DNA of 12,495 nucleotides from an uncultured Archangium sp. (lineage in GTDB: Bacteria > Myxococcota > Myxococcia > Myxococcales > Myxococcaceae), in assembly GCA_937875615.1 (NCBI GenBank), contig CALNBU010000799.1, positions 1 through 12,495 on the forward strand, given 5' to 3'. The position numbers and the translations under genes are program-made. Below are positions 5,258 to 11,854 of this stretch, piece after piece (positions within the stretch are counted from its first letter, which is position 1; the number at the start of each line of letters is the position of its first letter). Under the pieces are notes generated by a model that saw only the letters and a list, made by a program, of their open reading frames with translations, searched no databases and was not told where the DNA came from.

Positions 5258-6097
5258 ATGGTGCTGACCTTCGACCGTCCCCCCTCGCTCTGGCGCCTCT
5301 ACCCCCGCGTGCTCGTCGCGCGGAAGCCCTCGCGGGTGGGTGAGGGCCGGTCGGTGCCGCGCCTCGAGGGGAAGCAGACGGGCGTGCGCATCGACCCCGC
5401 GCACCTCGCGGCGTACCGGGCGCTCTGCGGCTTCGGCGACGGGGCGGTGCCGCTCACCTACCCCCACGTGCTGGCGAGCGGGCTGCATCTGGCGATGCTC
5501 TCGTCGGCCGGGTTCCCGGTGCGGTTGCTGGGGCTGGTGCACGTGGCCAGCCGCATCGAGCAGCAGGGGCCGTTGCCGTCGGACGCCTCGGGCGCGCTGG
5601 TGGCCTGGCTCGAAGGGCACCAGGACACGCCGCGGGGGCAGACCTTCGAGCTGCACACCGAGTGGCAGGTGGACGGCGCGGTGCCCTGGCGCGAGACGAT
5701 GACCTTCCTCGCGCGCGGCCCGAGGCGCGACGGCGCGAAGGCGCCGGCGGAGCGACCGGCCTCCCGGGCGCCCGACGCGCAGCACACCTTCGACGCGCCG
5801 GCCGACGTCGGGCGGCGCTACGGAGTCCACGCCGGTGACGTGAATCCCATCCACCTGTGGGCGACGACGGCGCGGCTCTTCGGCTTTCCGCGGGCCATCG
5901 CCCACGGCATGTGGAGCCTCGCGCGGTGCCTCTCGCTGTTGCCCGCCGAGGAGCTCCGTGGGCTGGAGGTGCAGTTCAAGCTGCCGGTGCTGTTGCCCGC
6001 GACGCTGGTGTTGGAGCGCCGCGGCGACGACTTCACCCTGCTGGACGGCGCGCGCGAGAAGCCCCACCTGGCGGGGCGCCTGGTGCGGGCGCACTAG
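5258..6097 (+). CDS. MaoC-like (R)-hydratase/dehydratase, double hotdog
   Basis: 279 residues, forming two hotdog halves. The N-terminal half (about 40-150) is degenerate. The C-terminal half (about 178-279) carries the hydratase-2 motif YGVHAGDVNPIHLWATTARL (188-207), with catalytic D194 and H199, then GFPRAIAHGMW (209-219). MaoC enzymes reversibly hydrate trans-2-enoyl thioesters (CoA or ACP), for example in fatty-acid or polyhydroxyalkanoate metabolism. It starts 31 bases after the SDR stop on the same strand, so the two are probably co-transcribed. The pairing matches the common FabG-type reductase plus MaoC dehydratase arrangement that carries out successive steps on a 3-oxoacyl thioester. 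An ATG at 5241 is out of frame and was not used. The gene is convergent with the WYL regulator, 6 bases apart. Confidence 0.92.
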   Translation: MVLTFDRPPSLWRLYPRVLVARKPSRVGEGRSVPRLEGKQTGVRIDPAHLAAYRALCGFGDGAVPLTYPHVLASGLHLAMLSSAGFPVRLLGLVHVASRIEQQGPLPSDASGALVAWLEGHQDTPRGQTFELHTEWQVDGAVPWRETMTFLARGPRRDGAKAPAERPASRAPDAQHTFDAPADVGRRYGVHAGDVNPIHLWATTARLFGFPRAIAHGMWSLARCLSLLPAEELRGLEVQFKLPVLLPATLVLERRGDDFTLLDGAREKPHLAGRLVRAH

Positions 6098-6103
6098 CGG
6101 CGG

Positions 6104-6733
6104 TCATTCCACGCGCGCGTCTTCGATGCGGTCGAGCCGGAACTGCCGCTTCGTCTGGTGCGCCACCTCGACGCAGTTGAGGAGCGTGAGCGTGCGCTCC
6201 AGCACCAGGCCCTCGATGCGCACCGTGCGGCGGGTGAGCTCCCGGTTGGCGCCGCGGTAGGCGATGGTCAGCGGGCGCTGGGTGAACCAGGCCTCCTCGA
6301 CGGCCCGGGTGACGGCGCCGCTGCCGCCGTGGGCGGGGACGCCGATGAACTGCAGCTGCTGCAGGTGCTCCAGCAGCGCGCGCTGCGCCGTCCCCGACAG
6401 CGCGCCGCGCACCTTGTCGAGCGCCCGCTGCGTCGCCTCGGGGAACGGGACCAGCCGCATCGCCAGCGCGTGCGTGCCGAGCGCGACCAGCACCGCGGCC
6501 TCGCGCGCGGACAGGTTCACCGGCGGCAGCGTGTAGTGACGGTCGAGCGCGTAGCCGCCGCCGCGGCCCTGCTCGGCCACCACGGGGAGCTCGGCGTCGC
6601 GGAGGGCGTCGAGGTCCCGGTAGATGGTGCGCAACGTGACGTTGAAGCGCTCCGCGAGTTGCTGCGCCGTCACCCCCGTCTTCCGGGCGCGGAGGAACTC
6701 GGTGATGGCGAGCAGGCGCGTCTGTCGTTGCAT
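6104..6733 (-). CDS. YafY-type HTH/WYL-domain transcriptional regulator
   Basis: 209 residues. Residues 1-60 are an HTH_11 winged helix (RLLAITEFLRARKTGVTAQQ, then RTIYRDLDALR, 35-45), followed by the family wing GRGGGYALDR (57-66). Residues 72-145 are the helical linker. Residues 150-207 are a reduced WYL domain, ending in the conserved RQFRLDRIEDARV (196-208). The W-Y-L triplet itself is replaced by L-T-L-L (182-185). WYL domains bind nucleotides or nucleic acid and often act as ligand sensors. It starts 12 bases after the VOC gene's stop, so the two form an operon in which the regulator is second. It probably regulates its own operon. Confidence 0.92.
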   Translation of the reverse strand: MQRQTRLLAITEFLRARKTGVTAQQLAERFNVTLRTIYRDLDALRDAELPVVAEQGRGGGYALDRHYTLPPVNLSAREAAVLVALGTHALAMRLVPFPEATQRALDKVRGALSGTAQRALLEHLQQLQFIGVPAHGGSGAVTRAVEEAWFTQRPLTIAYRGANRELTRRTVRIEGLVLERTLTLLNCVEVAHQTKRQFRLDRIEDARVE

Positions 6734-6745
6734 CGTCGCGGCTGA

Positions 6746-7096
6746 CTACCGCTTCTTGTCGAAGAGGCCGATGGCATTCCCCTCGGTGTCGGTGAAGAGC
6801 GCGAAAGTGCCTCTCCCGCCGCCGAGGCCGGTGGGCTCCTGCAGCAGCGCGCCGCCCGCGGTCGCGAGGCGCGCCAGCACCGCGTCGAGCTGCCCGTCGA
6901 CGGCGAGGTAGATGCGGGCGCCGTCCTGCGAGGCCTTGCGGCCGTCCTGCATCAGGCACCCGTCGCCGTCGAGCAGCGTCATCGGCGCGCCCTGGAAGGC
7001 GCCGACGGTGAGCGGTTTGCCCAGCAGTGCCGCGTAGAACGTGGTGGCGCGCTCGATGTCTGCCACGGGGATTTCGAACCAGTTGAGGGTGTGCAT
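6746..7096 (-). CDS. VOC (glyoxalase/bleomycin-resistance fold) family protein
   Basis: 116 residues: a single two-module vicinal-oxygen-chelate unit. Motifs are NWFEIPVADIERATTFYAAL (5-24) at the start of module one, RIYLAVD (61-67) and the terminal FTDTEGNAIGLF (101-112). Family members are small metalloenzymes or binding proteins acting on glyoxals, antibiotics or aromatic diols; the substrate here cannot be predicted. Start: AGGAG 7 bases upstream of the ATG at 7096-7094 decides for this ATG over an in-frame one at 7120, which would add MDQPKESH. VOC genes are often found beside YafY-type regulators, as here. Confidence 0.93.
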   Translation of the reverse strand: MHTLNWFEIPVADIERATTFYAALLGKPLTVGAFQGAPMTLLDGDGCLMQDGRKASQDGARIYLAVDGQLDAVLARLATAGGALLQEPTGLGGGRGTFALFTDTEGNAIGLFDKKR

Positions 7097-7162
7097 GTGC
7101 GACTCCTTGGGTTGGTCCACGGCGAGATGCCGTCGACGCAGCCGGGGAATCGCAGCCAGCTG

Positions 7163-7178
7163 TGACAGCGGTCTGTCA
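7163..7178. repeat. Perfect inverted repeat between the kinase and VOC genes
   Basis: TGACAG-CGGT-CTGTCA, six perfect pairs around four bases. It overlaps the kinase stop codon (7176-7178) and lies 67 bases upstream of the VOC start. It could be an operator for the VOC/WYL operon, for example for the WYL regulator. No T-run follows on the minus strand, so a terminator is unlikely. No convincing promoter pair is visible in this 79-base gap. Confidence 0.45.
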
Positions 7179-8687
7179 GGTTTCCGGTTCTCCGGCGCGG
7201 ACCCAGAACGAGACGGTGGTGCCGACGCCCTCGCGGGAGCTCAGCTCCGCGTCACCGCCGTGGGCGCGGGCCACCTCGCGGACGAAGGCCAGCCCCAGGC
7301 CGCTGCCGCTGGCCTTGGTGGTGAAGAAGGGCTCGAAGGCCTGCTCCTGCGCGCGCGCGTCGAGGCCGGAACCGGTGTCGCGCACCACGAAGCGCAGCCA
7401 CGGCTCGTCGTCGTCGGTCATGGCGGTGCTGACCGTCAACGTCCCGCCCGTGGGCATGGCCTCGATGGCGTTCTTGACGAGGTTCTCGAGGGCCGAGGCC
7501 AGCAGGTCTCCGTCGAGGGCCACCTGCGGCGCGGGCTCGCAGAGCTGCGTGGACAGCGTGATGTGCTCGCCGGCCGCGAAGCCCTGCAGCGACAGCACCC
7601 GCGTCACCAGCAGGGTGACGTCGAGCCGCTGGAGCTGGGGCTCCAGCCTGGAGAGCCGCTGGTAGCGGTCGATGACGGTGCTCAGGCGCTGGAGCTGCTG
7701 CGTCACCAGCGCGGACATGGCGTGCAGCTCCTGCCGTTGCTCGCGGCGCAGCGCCTCCGCCACGAATTCAGAGGCACCCAGCGCCGCGGCGAGCGGGTTC
7801 TTGAGGTCGTGGGCCATCTGCGCCGAGAAGCGCCCCAGCGAGGCGAAGCGCTTGAGGCCCTCGCGGGAGCGGGCGGCGGTGGACCAGGTGAGCCAGCCGA
7901 TGACGAACAGCCCCAGGCCGGCCGCCACCACCGCGGTGGGGAGGATGCCCAGGGAGTCGCGGAAGACGGAGTCGACGGAGAGGGAGGCGGTCACCAGCAG
8001 GAGGCCGACCAACAGCGCCTGGCCCAGCTCGACGCCCCAGGAGCGCTGCTGGCGCAGCAGCCCGAGGCCCAGGGTCAGCCGCGCCAACAGCACGTTGAAG
8101 GCCAGCGAGCCGAGGGTGGAGAGGCGGGGCACCGGGAGCTGCGCGTCGGCCAGCAGGTCGGTGATGAGCAACGGCGCCAGCACGCCGGCGGCGACCAGGA
8201 GCGTGCGCGCGCGCTGTTGTTCGCTGGCGGAGCCGGCGTGGCGCAGGTGTCGCACCAGCAGCCACAGCACCACGGCGGTGACCGGGCCGGAGGTGACGAG
8301 CATGGCCACCGAGCTGGCGGTGATGAGCCGCGCCAGCGAGAGGCCCGGCACGGCGGCGAGCGTCAGCAGGGCCAGCGTCTGCAGGCCGAAGAGGGCCCAG
8401 GCCGCGAGGCGCCAGCGCACCAGCCGCCGCCGTCGCCCCACGAAGGTGAGGGTGAAGTCCAGCACCAGCGGGGCGAAGAGGGGCGTCACCACCGCCGCCA
8501 GCCACGCGTAGGCCACGTTGCCGGTCAGCACGTCGCCGACAGCGGTGGCGCTCCAGACGAACTGGTGGACGGCGAGCAGGGCCAGGGGGCGGCGCAGCGG
8601 GCTCGGCTCTCCCGGCGCCACGCACAGGGCCACCAGCACCACCGCGGCCAGGGCCGCCAACGCATGGATGATGACCGGGATGGGCAT
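7176..8687 (-). CDS. Orphan membrane sensor histidine kinase
   Basis: 503 residues. The N-terminal half (1-270) is a membrane sensor with about eight or nine hydrophobic segments (roughly 4-24, 36-54, 60-82, 93-115, 120-146, 163-180, 190-211, 222-240, 247-268) and no sizeable periplasmic domain, as in 7TM-type histidine-kinase sensors. Then comes HisKA with phospho-acceptor H293 (MAHDLKNPLAAA), and HATPase_c with N box ALENLVKNAIEAM (399-411), G1 DTGSGLD (437-443), F box FEPFFTTK (451-458) and G2 GSGLGLAFV (461-469). HDLKNP and the NtrB-like G2 place it among NtrB/AtoS-type kinases. All catalytic motifs are intact. No response regulator lies in the window, so its partner is elsewhere, which is common in myxobacteria. 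Signal unknown; the sensor probably detects something in or at the membrane. Start ATG 8687-8685, weak Shine-Dalgarno. Confidence 0.95.
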   Translation of the reverse strand: MPIPVIIHALAALAAVVLVALCVAPGEPSPLRRPLALLAVHQFVWSATAVGDVLTGNVAYAWLAAVVTPLFAPLVLDFTLTFVGRRRRLVRWRLAAWALFGLQTLALLTLAAVPGLSLARLITASSVAMLVTSGPVTAVVLWLLVRHLRHAGSASEQQRARTLLVAAGVLAPLLITDLLADAQLPVPRLSTLGSLAFNVLLARLTLGLGLLRQQRSWGVELGQALLVGLLLVTASLSVDSVFRDSLGILPTAVVAAGLGLFVIGWLTWSTAARSREGLKRFASLGRFSAQMAHDLKNPLAAALGASEFVAEALRREQRQELHAMSALVTQQLQRLSTVIDRYQRLSRLEPQLQRLDVTLLVTRVLSLQGFAAGEHITLSTQLCEPAPQVALDGDLLASALENLVKNAIEAMPTGGTLTVSTAMTDDDEPWLRFVVRDTGSGLDARAQEQAFEPFFTTKASGSGLGLAFVREVARAHGGDAELSSREGVGTTVSFWVRAGEPET

Positions 8688-8884
8688 GGTGCTTCGGGCG
8701 GTGGAAATACCGCGAAAAGCGTGGCGGGAGCCGATTTACCGCCCCCGGGTGCATTTTTCTGGATCATCACCCGCGCCGCAGTCGCCCGGAGTGTGGTGCC
8801 TTTCGGGAGGTGGTGGATCTGCGTGAAACAGAGCCCTTGCGCGCCGTGTTGGGGATGCGCAGGAATAGCGAGCGCGAGGTGATG
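8688..8884. promoter_or_regulatory. Divergent intergenic region, histidine kinase / zinc-ribbon gene
   Basis: 197 bases between divergent starts. AT-richer patches occur near 8702-8718, 8733-8738 and 8751-8760 and are the likeliest places for promoters, but no good -35/-10 pair is apparent for either gene. GGGAGG at 8805-8810 sits on top of a possible GTG start, too close to act as its ribosome-binding site. GAGGTGA at 8876-8882 is a strong anti-SD match and points to the downstream start. Confidence 0.35.
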
Positions 8885-9235
8885 ATGAGCACGATGACTG
8901 AAGCGATGAACGAAGGCCGCCTGAAGCAGTTCGAGGCGATGATGGAGCAACTCGAGGCCATTCAGGTCAAGTACCGCGGGGTTCGCGGCGAGCTCCTGGC
9001 CAAGGTGCGCGCAGAGCTGATGCGCCTCAACCCCACGGGAAAGCAGGAGTTGGTGGTGCCTCCTTCTCCGCCCACGCCGGTGCCGGCGCCCTCGCCCGCC
9101 ATGGCGCGGCCGCGGCCCACGCCCAGCGCCACGCTGGCGGCGGCGTTGCCCTCGTGCCGCATGTGCGGGCGCGGGATGAAGCGCGAAGGTGACCTGCTCA
9201 AGTGCGAGCGCGGGCACACGCGCGCGCTGTCGTGA
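8885..9235 (+). CDS. Small coiled-coil protein with C-terminal zinc ribbon
   Basis: 116 residues. Residues 9-48 (GRLKQFEAMMEQLEAIQVKY, then RGELLAKVRAELM) form an amphipathic helix likely to self-associate. Residues 50-88 are a Pro/Ala-rich flexible linker. Residues 91-111 form a compact metal-binding knuckle: C91-x2-C94-GRGM, then C107-ERG-H111, resembling a zinc ribbon with Cys3-His ligands. It is cytoplasmic and of unknown role; the layout suggests an oligomeric scaffold or nucleic-acid/protein binder. Start: GAGGTGA at 8876-8882 favours ATG 8885, with 8882 and 8894 possible. The frame is open from a GTG at 8810 but lacks a suitable ribosome-binding site there. It is followed by the MBL lipoprotein gene on the same strand. 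Confidence 0.75.
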   Translation: MSTMTEAMNEGRLKQFEAMMEQLEAIQVKYRGVRGELLAKVRAELMRLNPTGKQELVVPPSPPTPVPAPSPAMARPRPTPSATLAAALPSCRMCGRGMKREGDLLKCERGHTRALS

Positions 9236-9246
9236 GGCGAGGCATC

Positions 9247-9273
9247 GGGCCCGCGACGCGGTAACGTGGGCCC
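9247..9273 (+). promoter_or_regulatory. Hairpin ending one base before the MBL lipoprotein start
   Basis: GGGCCCGCG (9247-9255), nine-base loop, CGTGGGCCC (9265-9273): eight Watson-Crick pairs plus one G-U. The strong stem ends one base before the GTG at 9275 and would cover the region where the ribosome must bind, so it may limit or gate translation of the downstream gene. It is not a terminator (no T-run). Confidence 0.5.
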
Positions 9274-9274
9274 C

Positions 9275-10381
9275 GTGAAGTTCCGTGCGACGTTGGTGTT
9301 GTGCCTGTGGGCTGCTTCGTGTGCCACGGAGCAGCCTGTCCGTGGCGGTCTCAAGCCGCGCGTCGGGTTGCCTGGTCCGACTGCGCCGCCGCCCACCCGA
9401 ATGAGGCTGCACGTCATCGACGTGGGGCAGGGCTCCGCCGCGCTGCTGGAGTTCCCGTGCGCGGCGGTGCTCATCGACACCGGCGGTGAGCTGTCGTCGT
9501 CCTTCGACAGCGTGAAGGCGCTGCAGCGCTACCTCGAGGGCTTCTTCGCCCGGCGCAGCGACCTCAACCGCACCCTGGCGGCGGTGTACATCACCCACCC
9601 GCACATCGACCACACGCGCGGGCTGCCGTCGGTGATGCAGGACTTCACGGTGGCCAACCTGGTGACCAACGGGCGCCCGCGCGGCATCGATGGAATCCTC
9701 TTCGAGTCGGGCGGCGAGCAGCAGGAGAAGGCCGAGCAGCAGGCCGCCCAGCGCGGGGCGCTGCGCAAGGTCATCCGCGCGGAGGTGCAGAGCGGTCGCG
9801 GCGTCACCGACGCGCACATCGACCCGGTGTCGTGCGGCGAGGTCGACCCGGTCATCTCCGTGCTGTGGGGCGGCCTCGACCAGAACGCCGAGGGCTGGGA
9901 GCCGCGCGTCTTCCAGAACGCGAACAACCACAGCCTGGTCATCCGCGTCGACGTCGATGGGCACGCGCTGCTGCTCACCGGAGACCTCGAGGCGGAGGCC
10001 ATCGAGTCGCTCCTCCACACCCACGGCACGCTGCTCAACAGCGACGTCTACGTGCTGGGCCACCACGGCTCCCACAACGGCACCACCATGCCGCTGATGA
10101 AGGCGGTGACGCCGTGCATGGGGTTGGTGTCCATGGGCCCGTCGGACCGCCAGGAAGACTGGACCGCCTGGGCCTACGGGCACCCGCGCAAGAAGGCGGT
10201 GGAGATGGTGACCCGGGCGCTGGGCTGCGGCCGCGCGCCGAAGGAGGTGCAGGTGGGGGTGGGCCAGCGCCGTTTCGAGCCCTTCCTCGAGGAGCGCGCG
10301 CTCTACGGCACCGGCTGGGAGGGCACGGTGGTGGTGGACCTCTCGGAGCGCGGCACCTGGCGCGCCACCACCGAGCGCTGA
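9275..10381 (+). CDS. Lipoprotein with ComEC-like metallo-beta-lactamase domain
   Basis: 368 residues. The N-terminus MKFRATLVLCLWAASC is a lipoprotein signal with lipobox AASC, lipid attachment at Cys16. The MBL-fold domain starts at MRLHVIDVGQGSAALLE (43-59), the hallmark of the ComEC/Rec2 C-terminal domain family (H-V-I-D-V-G-Q-G). Metal ligands: H108-P-H110-I-D112-H113 (THPHIDH), D237 (LLLTGD) and H263-H264-G-S-H267. All are present, so a hydrolase, possibly a nuclease or phosphodiesterase, is expected on the outer face of the inner membrane or in the outer membrane. The membrane channel part of ComEC is missing, so this is a stand-alone relative. A GTG at 9266 would add three residues; 9275 gives a normal lipoprotein N-terminus. 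No clear Shine-Dalgarno. The gap to the zinc-ribbon gene is 39 bases. Convergent with the transglutaminase-like gene. Confidence 0.9.
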   Translation: MKFRATLVLCLWAASCATEQPVRGGLKPRVGLPGPTAPPPTRMRLHVIDVGQGSAALLEFPCAAVLIDTGGELSSSFDSVKALQRYLEGFFARRSDLNRTLAAVYITHPHIDHTRGLPSVMQDFTVANLVTNGRPRGIDGILFESGGEQQEKAEQQAAQRGALRKVIRAEVQSGRGVTDAHIDPVSCGEVDPVISVLWGGLDQNAEGWEPRVFQNANNHSLVIRVDVDGHALLLTGDLEAEAIESLLHTHGTLLNSDVYVLGHHGSHNGTTMPLMKAVTPCMGLVSMGPSDRQEDWTAWAYGHPRKKAVEMVTRALGCGRAPKEVQVGVGQRRFEPFLEERALYGTGWEGTVVVDLSERGTWRATTER

Positions 10382-10384
10382 CGG

Positions 10385-11266
10385 CTACGGCACCGCGACG
10401 GGAATCACCTTCCACGCGCGCGGCACGTCGTACTCCGGAGGCTGCGCGCCCAGGACCCAGCCCGGCGAGGTGATTTCGACGAAGGCGTAGGTGCGGCCGC
10501 CCCAGGGGAACTTCTTCCCCGTCACCGGGAGCGCCACGCCCAGGGCCGCGTGGCCCAGCGGCGTCGCCAGCAGCATCACCGCGTCGATGCCCAGCTGCCG
10601 CAGCATCACCACCGCCAGCAGCGCCTTGGAGTCGCAGTCTCCCGAGCCGTCATTCACCACCACCGCCGGGGGCAGCATCCCGAAGGCGGCGGTCGCCTCG
10701 GTGGGGAGCCGGTAGGTGATGTGCTGCACGAAGGTCACCACCAGCTCCGTCAGCGCGCGGTCGTCGAGCTGATGCGCTCGGCGCGCGCGCTCGAAGAGCT
10801 GGGTCAACGGGAGGATGTCGTGGGCGTTGTCGCGCACCACCGCCTCGAAGACGCACTGCCATTCGCGGTCGGCGCAGCGGACCGGCGGCCGCCAGGTGAA
10901 GTCGGTGCCCGAGCCCGCGCGGTAGTGGAACTCCTGCGCCAGGCGCTGGAACGCGTCGTCGATGGTCGCCCGCTCCTCCGCCGAGAGGCCGTAGCCGACA
11001 CCCCAGGTCGCGCCGCGCTCACGCCACTGGAACTGCCGCGCCGCGGCCTCGGGCAGCGTGGTCGGTACCAGGGCCACGCCCAGCGGGCGCTGCGCGGCGA
11101 GCGGCTCGGGCTTCGGCAGGTTCTGCCAGTCGAGCGGGTCCTCCAGCCCCTCCGCCACCGCCAGGGAGAGGCAGCAGCACAGGAGCAGCGCGGTGCCCGA
11201 CAGCAGCAGCGCCCACGTGAGGCAGCCGCCCTGTGCGCGCCCGGGTGCTGGGCGGAGCGAGGTCAT
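10385..11266 (-). CDS. Membrane-anchored transglutaminase-like protein
   Basis: 293 residues. One N-terminal hydrophobic segment (16-38, including CCC at 30-32) acts as signal or anchor. The C-terminal half is a transglutaminase-like cysteine-protease fold: catalytic Cys in GSGDCDSKALL (C211), His in PLGHAALGV (H239), and an acidic third residue probably at E264 (YAFVEITSPGW). The preceding helix, ELVVTFVQHITYRL (174-187), also fits the family (residues before the Cys loop). Bacterial members are mostly peptidases or crosslinkers in the envelope. C131 and C138 could form a disulfide if the domain is extracytoplasmic. The ATG at 11266 overlaps the DUF350 stop by 4 bases (ATGA), so translation is coupled and a joint function is likely. 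Confidence 0.88.
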   Translation of the reverse strand: MTSLRPAPGRAQGGCLTWALLLSGTALLLCCCLSLAVAEGLEDPLDWQNLPKPEPLAAQRPLGVALVPTTLPEAAARQFQWRERGATWGVGYGLSAEERATIDDAFQRLAQEFHYRAGSGTDFTWRPPVRCADREWQCVFEAVVRDNAHDILPLTQLFERARRAHQLDDRALTELVVTFVQHITYRLPTEATAAFGMLPPAVVVNDGSGDCDSKALLAVVMLRQLGIDAVMLLATPLGHAALGVALPVTGKKFPWGGRTYAFVEITSPGWVLGAQPPEYDVPRAWKVIPVAVP

Positions 11267-11796
11267 GCGTGCGGAACGCCCAGCCCGTCGGGGAGCCGCG
11301 GCCAGGGAATGAGGCCGGTGAGCAGCGCCTCGAGGCCCGGCGCCGCCAGCAGCGCGAGGGCCACCAGGATGGCGCCCAGCACCAGGGCGGGGCCCACCTT
11401 GCCGGCGCGCACCGCCGCGACCTCATCGACGCCCGGCGTCAGGTGGTTGAAGAGCCACACGCCCAGGGCCAACAGCAGCGAGCCCACGCCCAGCGCGAGG
11501 CCGATGTGCAGCCCGCCGAGGAGCAGCACGCGGGGCAGGGTCTTGAGCACCTCGCCGCGCAGCAGCAGCAGGTCGAGGGTGCCGTAGAGGGCGGTGAGCG
11601 ACTCGCGCGCCAGCAGGCCGAGCGACAGCAGCGACGCCGCGTGGAGGATGCCCGCCGCGGGGTTGTCTTCGAGCGTCGCGCCGCCGCCGGCCAGCAGTCG
11701 TGAGAGCAGCCGCCAGGCCACCACCACGCCCAGGCCGCCCAGGCCGATTCCGAGGAAGAGCTTGACGGCACCCGCAGCGATGAGCCCGACGTTCAT
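11263..11796 (-). CDS. DUF350 integral membrane protein
   Basis: 177 residues with four hydrophobic segments (about 8-30, 46-66, 90-115, 134-155). It contains two copies of the DUF350 (YjfL-like) pattern: EDNPAAGILHAASLLSLGLL (43-62), and LFNHLTPGVDEVAAV (115-129) followed by KVGPALVLGAILVALALLA (133-151). Proteins of this family sit in the inner membrane and are often found near PspA-type or other envelope-stress genes; their activity is unknown. The ATG at 11796-11794 is preferred because it lies directly before the first membrane segment. The frame extends upstream to 12111 but overlaps the glycine-rich gene in another frame and reads as low-complexity shadow. It is coupled by ATGA overlap to the transglutaminase-like gene, and lies 58 bases downstream of the glycine-rich gene. 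Confidence 0.85.
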   Translation of the reverse strand: MNVGLIAAGAVKLFLGIGLGGLGVVVAWRLLSRLLAGGGATLEDNPAAGILHAASLLSLGLLARESLTALYGTLDLLLLRGEVLKTLPRVLLLGGLHIGLALGVGSLLLALGVWLFNHLTPGVDEVAAVRAGKVGPALVLGAILVALALLAAPGLEALLTGLIPWPRLPDGLGVPHA

Positions 11797-11854
11797 GGCG
11801 CCGCAGGCTAGAGAAGCAGGCGAGGTCCGCGAAGCGCAAACACCGGCGCCGGCC

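Noticed and set aside
3568..5259. A 563-codon open frame on the minus strand opposite the SDR gene
   Set aside because: Its product is Arg/His/Gly-rich low-complexity sequence, typical of antisense frames in GC-rich genes; the plus-strand frame has clear SDR motifs.
4038..5267. A 409-codon plus-strand frame overlapping the SDR gene
   Set aside because: Ala/Arg/Gly-rich translation of the same DNA in a second frame, with no recognisable motif.
7041..8882. A 613-codon plus-strand frame opposite the histidine kinase
   Set aside because: The product is Gly/Gln/Arg/His-rich with no domain, and the minus strand encodes an intact kinase.
8525..10183. A 552-codon minus-strand frame opposite the zinc-ribbon and MBL genes
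   Set aside because: Arg/His-rich shadow; the opposite strand has conserved metal-binding motifs and a lipoprotein signal.
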